Below, one piece after another: positions 23,130-34,161 of a stretch of 64,000 bases of DNA. The position numbers were made by a program, and so were the translations under genes. The stretch is taken from NCBI GenBank assembly GCA_902728285.1, contig CACVBU010000702.1:569499-633498 (forward strand), read 5' to 3'. Every line of letters begins with the position of its first letter. Within the stretch, counting starts at the first letter, position 1. This stretch comes from Clytia hemisphaerica. Its lineage: Eukaryota > Cnidaria > Hydrozoa > Leptothecata > Clytiidae. The notes below the pieces were generated by a model. That model ran no database searches. It was not told the origin of the DNA and worked only from the letters and a program-made list of their open reading frames with translations.

Positions 23130-23745
23130 TAGGCTGCTTGCATCCACTAACGGATTCGTGCTCCTTATAGAGGATGCTTAAGGCAATAGCGCTATTCTCA
23201 ACTTCAGTTGAGCTAGAATCTGAGAATGTCTGTGTGTGTGTCTGTGTGTGTGTGTGTGTGTGTCTGTCACCAAAACTTTGGGGCAGGCTGGAGACTTCAA
23301 AAATGGTCCGATTTGGCTGAAATTTTGCACACTTGATCCTTGGGTAAATCCCTGGGGGTGTTTTTTTCATTTTTTCAAAATTTTAATTTTTGGGGCCTGG
23401 GGACGAGTTTTTGGCCAAAACGAGGCTAAAACTTTGGGGCAGGCTGGAGACTTCAAAAATGGTCCGATTAGGCTGAAATTTTGCACACTTGATCCTTGGG
23501 CAAATCCCTGGGGGTGTTTTTTTGATTTTTTCAAAATTTTAATTTTTGGGGCCTGGGGATGAGTTTTTCGCTAAAACGAGGCTAAAACTTTGGGGCAGGC
23601 TGGAGACTTCAAAAATGGTCCGATTTTGCTGAAATTTGCACACTTGATCCTGGGCAAATCCCTGGGGTGTTTTTTTTCATTTTTTCAAAATTTTAATTTT
23701 TGGGGCCTGGGGATGAGTTTTTCGCCAAAACGAGGCTAAAACCCA
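23130..23745. repeat. TG microsatellite followed by three ~157-bp tandem units
   Basis: 'ctaacggattcgtgc…' (shared, inverted, near 28.95 kb) leads into a (TG)n tract at 23230-23268. Then come three units beginning 'aaaactttggggcaggctgg' at 23272, 23428 and 23584. Open frames across the units are repetitive and not called. Confidence 0.85.
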
Positions 23746-25336
23746 AAATGCTATAATTTTTCTTAAGCCATTAAGTTTACAATTGGGCCTACGAATGATT
23801 TCAAAGATACTGAAGTTGAGCCAGTGCGGTTAGCACGTTCGACAGTACTTATAGTAGGGGTCGGATTTGATGGTACTTCCATGGTATACTCTGAAATACA
23901 TGCTGATGTCAGCCCGAAAAGCTGATTGGCTTAACCGATAATTATACGCGGTTTAAGAGTATAGCTAAAACTTTGTTATGTTTTTCAACAGTAAACGAAA
24001 GTGAATGAAGACAAAATGTAAACAAAAAGATTGCAAAGAAGTTTTCGAATATATTCACAATAGAATGTCTTCATTTAAAAATAGAAACACTCGATTTCAT
24101 TCGAAAGAAAAATACATTCTTTTTTTCTTTCAGTTATATGTAAGTCTTTTTGTGTTGTTGTTGAACATTATAGTAAATTATATTCACTGTTTTGAATATA
24201 TTTTTTGGAATTAAGTCACTTTTGGTTTTTGTTATGATCCAGCACTCCTAGATACTCCTCCGTATGGGTGTTTGTGCCAATGCTAGATCAGCATTTAATA
24301 AATATACCATGCGTCGTTCCCTTTAATTTCTTTTGTCCAGAGATTTGCCGCCTTTAGCCGATATACGGCTAAAGACATTTTTAGCTGGCGGGTGTCTACA
24401 AATATAACATTACGTAATGTTTAAATTTTCTGTGAGGCACCAAATCATAGATTGGAAAATATATTTGGATTTTGAAAAAAAAGTAGGCGGAAGGAAGTTT
24501 GCTTGTTTTTCTTCCTCCTTTCTTGTTTAATGTGGAGATTTTGTAAAAGATGAGAAATTAGATTTATTGGATTTAAGTGCCCTGATGTATCTTATGTGTG
24601 CACCAACAAAATTTTGCTTCATAAAACTACATTTTGATGCTTTAATTTGGACTTGCATGAGTGTATAATTTTTTACCACACTGGATTTGTTGATCACTTT
24701 GGCTCCAGATAATTGTTTTGTCAGTTCTACAGATATGTTGCAGATTATTTCAAGGTATTCTAGTTATGTATATACAGTACATTTTAGGGGTCGTATTGAA
24801 TATTTCTGACATTGTGTTGTTGTTCCTTCAACAAGGGCCTTTAAATGTTAAAACAAACAAAGAACTTTTCTTCAGCGTTGGCATTTCACTTTTTAATACT
24901 GTGTGGCCTTTGTATCTTTTCAGGTACTTAGCTTCAATTCTTTGAAGAGATTGGAGTGTTTCTGGTTGTTTTCTTTCACTTTTGTGTTCATATTTGTATT
25001 TTTTGAGCTTCGACCGAAGAGCTGATGGAAAAGTTTTGATAAATTTACAGACCAGATATCTTATAAAAGCAAAAGTCAAAAATAAATCTACAGACTGTAC
25101 ATAATGCGCGCATCAGATCGTTTTTTATCTTTTTTCTGTTTTGTTTTTCTGGTCTGGGATTCGAATTTCAAATGTAAACATTCCATTGAAAACGTTCGAA
25201 ACAATCGTTTTTGCGCGCACATCAATGTCAATCAAATTACTCGCCAAGATTTCCTTTGCGAACCGGAAAGCGGTTGGTAGATCATTAAGCAGACCTATAC
25301 TACCTGTGGTTTTGTAGAGGTCTGCGATTCAGACTA
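23746..25336. other. No supported gene; two weak minus-strand candidates
   Basis: At 24828-25079 the minus strand has an 83-codon open frame with a basic, helix-prone middle (KLKKYKYEHKSERKQPETLQ) after a good acceptor (aaacttttccatcag). It has no consensus donor and also overlaps a plus-strand frame. At ~25299-25327 a ten-codon piece (SESQTSTKPQ) has a donor (CACAG|gtagta) and abuts repeat R1 copy C. Either could belong to the minus-strand gene at 13.9-18.9 kb, but phases could not be tied together. Confidence 0.2.
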
Positions 25337-25338
25337 GG

Positions 25339-26119
25339 CTGGCGACCATTCCTTTTGATTTATTTCAAACGCGACACAGATTTTTTACAAACATATCACT
25401 ATGAGAATTCAGTAAAGGATACTAAAACACAATTCCTGTGTAAATTTGAACAAGATCGGAGAAATTTTCACAGTGTTATAACTGAAAATTATATTTTTTG
25501 GACTTTGTCGTAATTTCATTGGCTGGGGCGACCGTTCCTTTTGAAGATTTTTCAAACCCAAAACAGGTTTTTTCCAAATATACCACTATTTCTTACATAC
25601 ACACTATTGTACCATTTTATTTGGTTTATCCAACTCTCCTCCAGGTATTATCCCAACAGAAACAATAATGCTTTATAGCCAAAAGCTGTGGCCTCTAATT
25701 TAGGCTATTTTTCTCCCGAAATTTTATCCGGACAATCAAATCAACGGCGCATCATGGCTTTGCTATTGGCAAGTTTAGAAAAAAATAAATTTATAAGAAC
25801 TTGGAAATATTGACTTCTGTTTATCTCCTTTAGCTCCAATTTTGAACTTTTTAGTCGAGGATGAGTGGGCGGGGGTGGGGTTGGTTCTTTAGGCAAGAAA
25901 GTGCATGTGTAATCACTTAGAATAGCTAAACTTCCAGCTGGTTTATTTATTCATTAAGATTATTTCTCATACTCGCTCTGCAATAGAATTATTACTTTGC
26001 TTTCTGATCTGTTCTGATTAGTAGTTTGTGGGCAACGTTCTAACACAACTAACTCAATAAACTCATCTTTCACATCTTTTGATCTCTTAAGCCGGAGCTT
26101 CCAGCGCAGCTGGTTTATT
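25339..26119. repeat. Dispersed repeat R1, copy C
   Basis: One unit of the 185-bp type is followed by the same unique right part as copy A, ending 'ccagcgcagctggtttatta'. Relative to copy A it keeps a ~60-bp segment (tttatctcctttagctcc…) and the piece 'tgtgggcaacgttc' that A lacks, so A carries deletions. Confidence 0.8.
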
Positions 26120-26383
26120 ATGTAACCAAAATAGCTGCTTGATCTAAAGAAGAAGAAGAACACTTGTTGAAATGAGTTTTTTTTATCAAAAAGAAATACA
26201 TTTAAAGTAGTGCTGCAGACTATTGCGATTTGAATGACGACGTTAAAAGTGTACTCATCTTAGCCATAGTAAAACTCTATTTCCAAATAATGTTTAGTGG
26301 AAGCGAAACTTTTGTAGAATTTGAATTAGATAGCAAGAAGATAAGACAGATAAGATGAAAAAAATCGATTTATACAAACCTTT

Positions 26384-28584
26384 TTACATGAAATTAACCA
26401 TCACAACCTCATTGACTTTATCCACAATTTTTTCAGATAGTTGATTCGTATCATTCCCAATATCGTTCATGTTGATTTCCATGAAGCCTTTGTCCTTGAT
26501 TTTTGACTTTTCAGTTGATTGATATGCCTGTCTCATTTCGTCTCTCTCCGTCTTTAACCAGTCCTCCCCGCCGGGTAAAATGGTAACGAAAAGAAAGTAT
26601 ATGTTTTTAAGTCGGCAGGTACAAAATGCATAAAACATAATACATATTGCATAATGCATAATAGTATTGTGTAATTTACAGAGCGATTTTATATTTTCTA
26701 AAACTCTCCTTTGTAGAGGCTAAAACCGTATAAAACCGTCTTTAGAAGAGTTTCTTAAGTAACCATTCCAATCAGAGGGATTTCCCCAGACATGATATTT
26801 ACTTTTCGAATCCGAACAAAAGAGAAAACATTCGAATCATAACAACAGAAAGGGTTTTCCCTCAGCATACTGTAAGTAATAAGAAAATGCAAACAGATCA
26901 GAAAGATTTCCCCCTTGTTTCTTTCTCAAAAAAGGTATAAATACACAAACATTCGAATGTAAAAAGATTGGAAGTCTATTTTCTTTGATCTAGTTTTCGC
27001 ATGAAGCTCTTTAACTTATACATATTTTGTATATTGGCTGGATATTGGCTTATCTAACAAAAAGCATTCACATGGTTAAACATGGTTAATGCTTTGTAAG
27101 AGGGAAAACCCGTCGAAATTTATTAGCAATATTGTTCGTTCGAAAAGATCTCTGAGAAAAAACCCAGAATAAAGATCTTGCTATAAAATTTACGTTTTCG
27201 AGTTAGAAAAGTAATATACGGAGGAGATATTTTCGTGTTTTTTCTACACTATACTACGTTCTGTAAAATACAACTATGAAAACCAAAATGGTGACAAGCA
27301 TTTTCAGTGGATCATGGATTTTCTTCATCATCCAAAATTCAAATTTACAGCTTTCTTCCCTTTATTTTCTGGTAGAAAATGGTATATTTGTTTTGTTAAA
27401 AGTATTATCTTTCAAATTCTCCTTAATATAGCCTCTAAAATTGGCATTTTTCAAATATTATGCATTATGCATTATGCAATATTAATAAAATATGCATTAT
27501 GTTTTATGCATTTTGAACCTGCCGGTTTTTAAGTGCGTATTTCTGCCCCGTTTGAAACATTGTACCAACATTTCCATGATCAGGATAGTCTCCAATTAAC
27601 ACCAGGAATTTCACAGTACCATCTTCACGCCAATCTTCTTTGGGACCTTCCCATTCACTCCATTTGAAACCAAGTCCTAATAATCCATCCTCCTTATCTT
27701 CAAAGCCCCTTCCAACACTGGCCCTTTGACTGTTAATGAAATTCTGCAAAGCTGCAAGATCTGAGGTAAATGGGATCTTGTCGAGATGTCCAACTTGTCC
27801 TCGAATCTTATAAGCGATAAAACCGATTTGAAGATCAGCATCTCTCTTGGACTCATCAAAGATTCGTTTTTTGATATTTTCAGTGATCATCTGAATTTTG
27901 TTCTTTGCCATCTCGATATAACCACCCATCGATCCTGTTGTGTCGAGCACAAAGCAAAGTCTTATCTTGAGTTTTGTCGCTGCTTGAACAACACTAAACA
28001 CTCTAAGCGTCAAATCCCTTTTCGATTTTTCGTACTCCTCAAGATAGATCTTATCCATCTCCAAGTCCCATGCTTCATCCATATTGGCAAGTTGTTTGTC
28101 TTTGTACAGCACTTTTTCTGTTACAACACGACCAGCTGCACTTGCTAGTCCCTCCAATTTTTGTTCACCGAGATAGAAGCTTTGCAAAGCACCTGGTAGA
28201 AGCTTCGGGTCATCAGCAAGGACGAAATAAGGAAAATATTCGAAGATTCCTTCAGTGAAATATCCAATTCCAATAGCAAGTGTTTGCACATTCATACTTT
28301 CAGCGTGGTAGAGACTTGTTTGAAGCTTTTTAGGAGCAGAAGGATAACCATCTGTCAGCACGATGATGGTTTTGCCGACTTGTGAGCTTGCTCCATCCGT
28401 AATGAACTGCGTAGCATAGAAAATGCTGTCCGATAGATTGGTTTCATCTTGATCGAAGGTGTTAGAGCGTCATACAGCTTGGCTTTGGTTTTGTTGTCCC
28501 ATTCATCATTGAAATCTTTGACCAGCTTCGTTACGGATCCGGAGGTGATTATGCTGAACAAGACGTTGATGTTTTGTAGAGCGG
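26384..28584 (-). pseudogene. Tandem von Willebrand A-domain gene, 3' part, broken
   Basis: On the minus strand an acceptor (tgtattcacag) at 28585 opens into an A-domain lacking its N-terminal half: INVLFSIITSGSVTKLV, then IIVLTDGYPSAPKK and TLAIGIGYFTEGIF. A linker leads to a second A-domain with a complete metal-site motif, CFVLDTTGSM, and later FLVLIGDYPDHG. The DxTGSM form is that of the vwkA-type A-domain family. A-domains bind protein partners through a divalent metal; the partner is unknown. Two lesions break the frame. A one-base loss (or two-base gain) lies at 28456-28470, after LYDAL and before FDQDETNLSDSIFYA. A 912-bp transposon also sits at 26613-27524 inside the last strand of domain 2. 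Removing the element and one duplicate leaves the frame continuous through IYFLFVTI to TAA at 26386-26384. The 5' exons, including the first metal motif, were not found up to 34 kb. A sequencing error could explain the frameshift, but not the insertion. Confidence 0.8.
26613..27524. mobile_element. 912-bp DNA transposon inserted in the A-domain exon
   Basis: The ends are CGGCAGGTACAAAATGCATA (left) and, inverted, CGGCAGGTTCAAAATGCATA (right). The match runs about 30 bp before ending in palindromic 'tgcataatgcat' words. A perfect 10-bp target duplication, gtttttaagt, lies at 26603-26612 and 27525-27534. A 9-10-bp duplication fits Mutator-like elements, but no transposase is present to confirm that. 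The exactness of the duplication argues for a young insertion. The right end also places CAG|GT in the host gene's sense strand. Confidence 0.9.
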
Positions 28585-29329
28585 CTGTGAATACATAAAT
28601 GAATATATTAAATTTAAATTAACTTAATGCATCAATAATTAATAACCGCTTATCAAAAACATCTTTTCAAAAACAACAGGGTAATTTGAAGAGGTTGTTA
28701 ATTTATTTTCGCGCACAGGCCCCAACAAAGCCAAAATTGTCTTGTTCAGTTGCTTTTTAAAGGCCCACTTGCGCTGCGCGGCTGGGCCAAATAGGTAGGT
28801 CCATAAAAGAATCACTTGTTTCTGATTTGTTTTTGCTTTATTATAGTTCAGTGTTGCCGAAATCCATGATACATGGTGGTGGTATTCTTATATCATATTC
28901 TTAAATCTTTGGTTAATTTCATCATAAATATCCTTTTAAGTAGAGGCACGAATCCGTTAGCATGCCAGCAGCCTAGGCTATCCATGGCATGACCACCATG
29001 CTGAGCGCTTACTGCCTGCTACCCATTCTGTTGTGTAGCAATACAGATAAATATTCGTGAAATGAGTACACAAAGTAATCGAAATATTCGAAATAGACCA
29101 GCATTGATGACATCGATGGGGGTACAAGTTGAAAGAGTGTGTGTGTGGTGGTGTGGTGGTGGTGGAAATGTGAAAGTGGGTGAACTTTTTTATTTTTGCT
29201 CAGTACAATTTTTTTGTTCTTTATTTTTTCGACTCAAAATGGTTTGCAAGATATAAATTTCTCACAGATAACTCAATATGGCAATAATCTCATTGGGCGG
29301 TTCCAGTTTATAGTTCGTTTACCCCCTGT
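28585..29329. other. No supported exon; repeat fragments
   Basis: This should be intron of the A-domain gene. It holds a fragment of the 'ggtaggtcca' repeat (~28795) and a GC-richer piece at ~28960 (cacgaatccgttagcatg), inverse-related to 23.13 kb. Confidence 0.3.
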
Positions 29330-29592
29330 CTGTGCCTGTGCCTGTGACTGCAGGACCCTGCCAACGCACCGGACTGTCCGGTGTATTTGTCCGGTGGCAA
29401 AAAGTATCCTTTCGCTACACCGGACGCAATAAGTCCGGTGTCAGTCCGGTGTTGCATACAGGGAATTTTGGACGTCGGACATTTATGAAACAAAAATTAA
29501 GAAACACCGGACCCACCGGACTGGCCATGTGTCCGGTGGGAAAAATATCCTTCTCCCACACTGGACATCCGACTTCCTTAAGTCCGGTGTAG
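29330..29592. repeat. CCGGAC/GTCCGG-rich element
   Basis: In about 250 bp the words ccggac, gtccggtg or caccggac occur around ten times in both orientations, with further 'gaca/ggac' variants. That allows many alternative hairpins. Related text occurs near 44.63 kb and 45.75 kb. Open frames through it differ on both strands and are not called. Confidence 0.6.
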
Positions 29593-29669
29593 AAATTGTA
29601 TATTGCAATAAAAAAATATGTTTTGTTATAAGAAGCAATTATTGTTATTTGGTTCAATTAGTTCAGTGT

Positions 29670-30471
29670 ATCAAATCTCTCAGTTTAGTTGATACTTTGA
29701 TGGTATTTTCGTTGCGTCACAGCGAAAGGTTTGTTTTTATTTTACAGTGTAGACCTAAAGCTCTAAAACAGCATCTAATAACATGAAAACCAGAATATGA
29801 TTCTTTAATGGGAATCAAAACTATAAAGTGCACTTACAAACATCAATTTGTCAGATCTAACAAAATTAATAACCACACTGTCATCATTGACAATAAAACA
29901 AACGATTTTCTGTCAAGAGCCTTGTAAACATTTCAACAACTTCCATCGAAATGATCTATCACAGCTCAGTCAACCATTTTAGCGCGGTCCGAGGATTGAG
30001 CCGAGAACCCTCGCATAGCGCCCGAGCTCCCGCGCGGCACGCGCCGCGGGGATGAAAAACTTCAATCTGTCAATCATTTTCTCAAGCGAAGTGTACGCGA
30101 AGTGATTCTAGCTTTACGATAGTGCCGCGGATCATCAATGGATAGTATTCAATTATCATTATCCCTTTGTTTTCATTCCTAGAACTTTTGCAAAAAAAAG
30201 GAAAAATAGAAAAGTTGTATTTTTTACTGCCCTATTCACATACTGAATTTGAAAGATCTTCTATGTGGCGTTTTTTTGCGTTTTTTCTGATTTTTGTCCT
30301 GCCTTTGCGGGATTTTGGCTCAAGTGCTTGAGGGCAGCATAGGGTTCAAAGTCCAAATATGCGTTTTCCGTAATTTTTGTATGAAGAGTTAGGTCTATAC
30401 TGTTTTAGTTTGTATCTTTGAAAGACCCAATCGGCTTTAGGCAGTGGTATCGGCTTTAGGACCTCTCACAG
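29670..30471. mobile_element. TA-target element, interrupted copy, 5' truncated
   Basis: The sequence 'tcaaatctctcagtttagtt…aggtttgtttttatttta' continues after 30402 as 'ttttagtttgtatctttgaaag…' and ends ctctcacag|TA. It matches the intact element at 31797-32144, except that a 658-bp element has inserted at TTTTA. Confidence 0.75.
29745..30402. mobile_element. 658-bp DNA transposon, CAGTGTAGACCTAA ends, copy 1
   Basis: Terminal inverted repeats are CAGTGTAGACCTAA and, inverted, CAGTATAGACCTAA. An exact 5-bp target duplication TTTTA lies at 29740-29744 and 30403-30407. The uninterrupted target (tttttattttagtttgtatc) is present at ~32070. The interior is non-coding and GC-rich in part (agcgcggtccgaggattg). 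Superfamily is unclear; 5-bp duplications occur in Transib, among others. Confidence 0.9.
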
Positions 30472-30609
30472 TATATAAGGGGCCGTCGACAATCAACAAT
30501 CCTTTCTTTAACGGCTTCACGCCATAAGGGGGGTGGGGGTCAACAATTATGCCGTCAAAAATAGGAAAAAAGAAGGGAATACTCACTTACAATAGAAGCT
30601 CCTGGCAGT

Positions 30610-31211
30610 CAGTGTAGACCTAAAGCTCTTCAATGGGAATCAAAACTATAAAGTGCACTTACAAACATCAATTTGTCAGATCTAACAAAATTAATAACTG
30701 CACTGTCATCATTGACAATAAACCAAACGATTTTCTGTCAAGAGCCTTGTAAACATTCCAACAACTTCCATCGAAATGATCTATCACAGCTCAGTCTACC
30801 ATTTTTAGCGCGGTCCGAGGATTGAGCCTAGAACGCTCTGCGAACTCCTGCGCGGGTGAACAACTTCAATCTGTCAATCATTTTCTCAAGCGAAGAGTAC
30901 GCGAAGCGATTCTAGCTTTACGATAGTGCCGCGGGTCATCAATGGATAGTATTCAATTATCATTATCCCTTTATTTTCATTCCTAGAACTTTTGCAAAAA
31001 AAGGAAAAATAGAAAAGTTGTATTTTTTACTGCTCTATTCACATACTGAATTTGAAAGATCTTCTATGTGGCGTTTTTTTGCAAACTTCAAAAAACTGAT
31101 TTTTGTCCCGCCTTTTCGGGACTTTGGCTTAAGTGCTTGAGTGCAGCATAGGGTACAAAGTCCAAACATGCGTTTCCCGTAATATTTGTGTGAAGAGTTA
31201 GGTCTACACTG
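30610..31211. mobile_element. 602-bp DNA transposon, CAGTGTAGACCTAA ends, copy 2
   Basis: This is a near-identical relative of copy 1 in the same orientation, with a ~34-bp deletion near the left end and a ~20-bp one in the GC-rich middle. The ends are CAGTGTAGACCTAA and GGTCTACACTG. An exact 5-bp duplication GCAGT flanks it (30605-30609, 31212-31216). Confidence 0.9.
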
Positions 31212-31262
31212 GCAGTGTCCCAAAGTCTTAAAAAATACTAAAAAACCATTTATACTGTGTAA

Positions 31263-31790
31263 ACAGAAGGGTGTCCACCAATAAATGAGTTACACTTTTC
31301 CTTTATCGCAGCACATATTTGTAATCAAAGATGATTCAAAACTAAATACAAAATGAAAATCAAAATCTAAACAAAAATAAATGACACGCCTACTTTTATA
31401 CAAAAAGTTGACAAAAGTTGAGAACTGACCTAAATCCTTTATAATGTCTACTTGAAAGTGAACAATATTTGAATACAAAAGTGAATAGAAAAGTCTTGAA
31501 AGTGAAAAACCTATGTATTTGATGTCATTTGTATATTAGATTTATTACATTTCAATTTCAAGACTTTTCTATTCACTTTTGTTTTGTATTCAAATATTGT
31601 TCAATTTCAAGTAGACATTAAAGGATTTAGGTCACCAACTTTTTGTATAAAAGTAGGCGTGTCATTTATTTTTGTTTAGATTTTGATTTTCATTTTGTAT
31701 TTACTTTTTAGTTTTGAATCATCTTTGATTACAAATATGTGCTGCGATAAAGGAAAAGTATGACTCATTTATTGGTGGACACCCTCCTGT
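31263..31790. mobile_element. Long foldback element, ~240-bp arms
   Basis: The left arm 31263-31506 (acagaagggtgtccacc…) and right arm 31550-31790 (…ggtggacaccctcctgt) are inverted copies with only a few mismatches and small gaps. They are separated by ~43 bp. Any transcript crossing it would fold into a long double-stranded hairpin. No coding frame is present. Confidence 0.9.
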
Positions 31791-31796
31791 TACATA

Positions 31797-32144
31797 CTGT
31801 GAGTGGTCCTAAATCCGACAGCCCTGCCTAAATCCGACCCCCCCAAATAACTGCTACAAAAAAAATTCTATGTTTACAAACAATTCCTCTCCAAGCTAAA
31901 CAATAAACTATTGCAAGAACTCTCTAAACAAAACATCTAACAAGATTACTTTAATGTCAAGATGTCAATTACAGTAATGTGATCAAAAAAGTGTGAGTTG
32001 TAGAAATAATCAAATCTCTCAGTTTAGTTGACACTTTGGTATCTTCGTTGCGTCACAGCGAAAGGCTTGTTTTTATTTTAGTTTGTATCTTTGAAAGACC
32101 CCATCGGATTTAGGCAGGGCTATCGGATTTAGGACCACTCACGG
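31797..32144. mobile_element. 348-bp MITE, TA target, intact copy
   Basis: The ends are CTGTGAGTGGTCCTAAATCC and, inverted, CCGTGAGTGGTCCTAAATCC, with TA on both sides (31795-31796, 32145-32146). Subterminally 'cctaaatccga' is repeated. It contains the empty target of the copy 1 CAGTGTAGACC insertion. Confidence 0.85.
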
Positions 32145-32146
32145 TA

Positions 32147-34161
32147 TCACCACTTTCTATCATACTTGTCAATCCAATTCAGCAATCCCCCCACCTCATG
32201 GTAATAACTGCTATTCCCATCCTGTCCTGACTCGCCTCAGGCGAAATCCTAAGATCACGGCTCGAAACCGCATGTTTTCCAGTGGAAATAAAGAAGCATT
32301 TCAATGTTGGGGAAGAAAAAGAACGTGAAAAAACATGAAAGGGAAAGGTAATTTTAGGCAAAATTTTTTTTTTCTGTTAGAGGAAGGGGGGAGGAGGTCT
32401 TAACAACCGGCTGTTAAAAAAAGGATTACTATTTTGGTGAATTCTTCATTGTTCGGCACCAAAAATCCCCATGAGTGCGCACCCTATTTCTATTTCTACA
32501 TAATTTGAACAAGTAATTAACAATTTAATCACACTCACGTTGCTCGCATCTCTTGATGTATTTTTTTTTGTTGTTTTTCTCCAGAGACTATTTTCCAGTG
32601 TGCGCTATTGTGTATTGATGTCAAAGTTATCGATTGTGGATAACTTACGCTTGCGTGAATGCGTGCAATTGCATTTACACGTTTCCCGTTTCAAAAATTT
32701 GTTCCTTTTTCAGTGTGAAAGCCTACCTGGTGAGAGTAGCATATTCACATTATTTGCTATCTATGATTCGCGGTTATGTTAATTAATGACTTTTGAGGTT
32801 CGGTGAAATGTAGGCGGAATGGCTGTCCCGTGTTTTGTCAGAAATTCCAGATCAGTTGACGATAAAAGGTGATGTCACAGGATGTCAGCATATTTCAGGC
32901 AAAACAGTTTTTTTGCAAATTTTGCTGATGCCAGTAAATTGTTTCTTTGTGAATCGCGTCTTTTCATCATTTGATACCTTTGGTGAAATCGAAGTCAAAC
33001 CTTTTTCCTACTTGAAGTTAAAGTTATTCAAGATTTTATGAAAAATACCTAAAATTCCTGAAATTCCTGAAATTGCTGTTTTTTCAAAACAGTAATTTCA
33101 GAGAAAGATTTAGCATTTACTTCATAAGTTACAGAACAATTTTATATTTTCCTCTTTTTTTTTGACTCTTTTGAAGATGTTTTTCGTAGCTAGATATTCA
33201 AATCAGATGGGTTTTTCACAGTTGTATTGAAGTTTTTACAAGATGCTCACATAATTGGTTATTCAAAACAATAGAGATGACGTGTTCTTTAGAAAAATAT
33301 AATAAAAGTTTTTGTTTGAATAGTTAACGACCAATCCAATGACAAAAATTCTTGTAAATGTTCAACTTGACCAGATTTTGGGCTCTTCATAAAAAAGGTC
33401 CAAGGCTTCATGTAGAAAGAATTGAAATTTCTGTGTTAATTGTTAGCATATGGTCCAATTTTTGGTCATAATGACCTGAATGAGGTATGGAAATATAGGT
33501 TCCAAATAAACGCCCCTCCTCCTCCCCCACTTGTTAATTTTTGAAAATCTTCCAACTTCCAGACTTTATTAGGACACCCCCCTTTTATTTTTTTGAAGAA
33601 TATTTTCAGCTGTCAAAGAGAAGGACCTTTATTTTGCTCTAAATAGCCTGATTCTGCCTGATTTTAGCGTATATTTACCTTACTTTTGGGTTTTCAGAGG
33701 TACAATTTCCAACCACAGTAATAAGGTCCCCCTGTTTATTAAAAGATCGCAAATTTACCAACCCCCCTCCCTTTATTTGGAATCTAAGAGTACTTTCATT
33801 ACACTCCTACCATTAGTTATGATACTAATCAATTGTATTTTTAAGGAATCACTAAGGACTATAGGCTAGGTCGTTGGGCTAAATTCAATTATTTTCAAGT
33901 TATTGTACCCTGAAAATGAGAACAAGCAGATATTGTATGACTTGTTATTATATTTTGCAATTTAACAACCGAAATAGATGATGCTAAGTTGGGTTGAATA
34001 TTACCAACACAGAGTTGATATATGCAATATGATGGTACCAGAGAAATGGAAAGAAAAACATTCCTCTAATGGTCCTTCGTGTTGTGTCATTTTGATAGTC
34101 TATTTTCATTTATATGTAATTTCTGTCCCATTATTTTGAGTTAGACAACTATTGAAAGTAC
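32147..34161. other. No supported gene; MITE-like repeats
   Basis: At ~32865-32940 a 'gtcagcatatttcag' segment recurs from ~4230. At ~33495-33790 lies a poly-C-rich repeat (…ttattaggacaccccc…tttattttgctc…aatagcctgattc) with a relative in SLC25A19 intron 5 at ~36780-37015. A minus-strand frame at 32179-32361 is open but lacks partners. No promoter motif is clear upstream of SLC25A19. Confidence 0.35.

Noticed and set aside
23236-23562. 108-codon plus-strand frame
   Set aside because: It lies wholly in the TG microsatellite and the 157-bp tandem units.
29332-29657. Overlapping 80-codon frames on both strands
   Set aside because: Produced by the CCGGAC repeat; neither has a domain or support.
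32179-32361. Minus-strand frame as a possible 5' exon of the A-domain gene
   Set aside because: No A-domain similarity or metal motif, and no phase-compatible donor.
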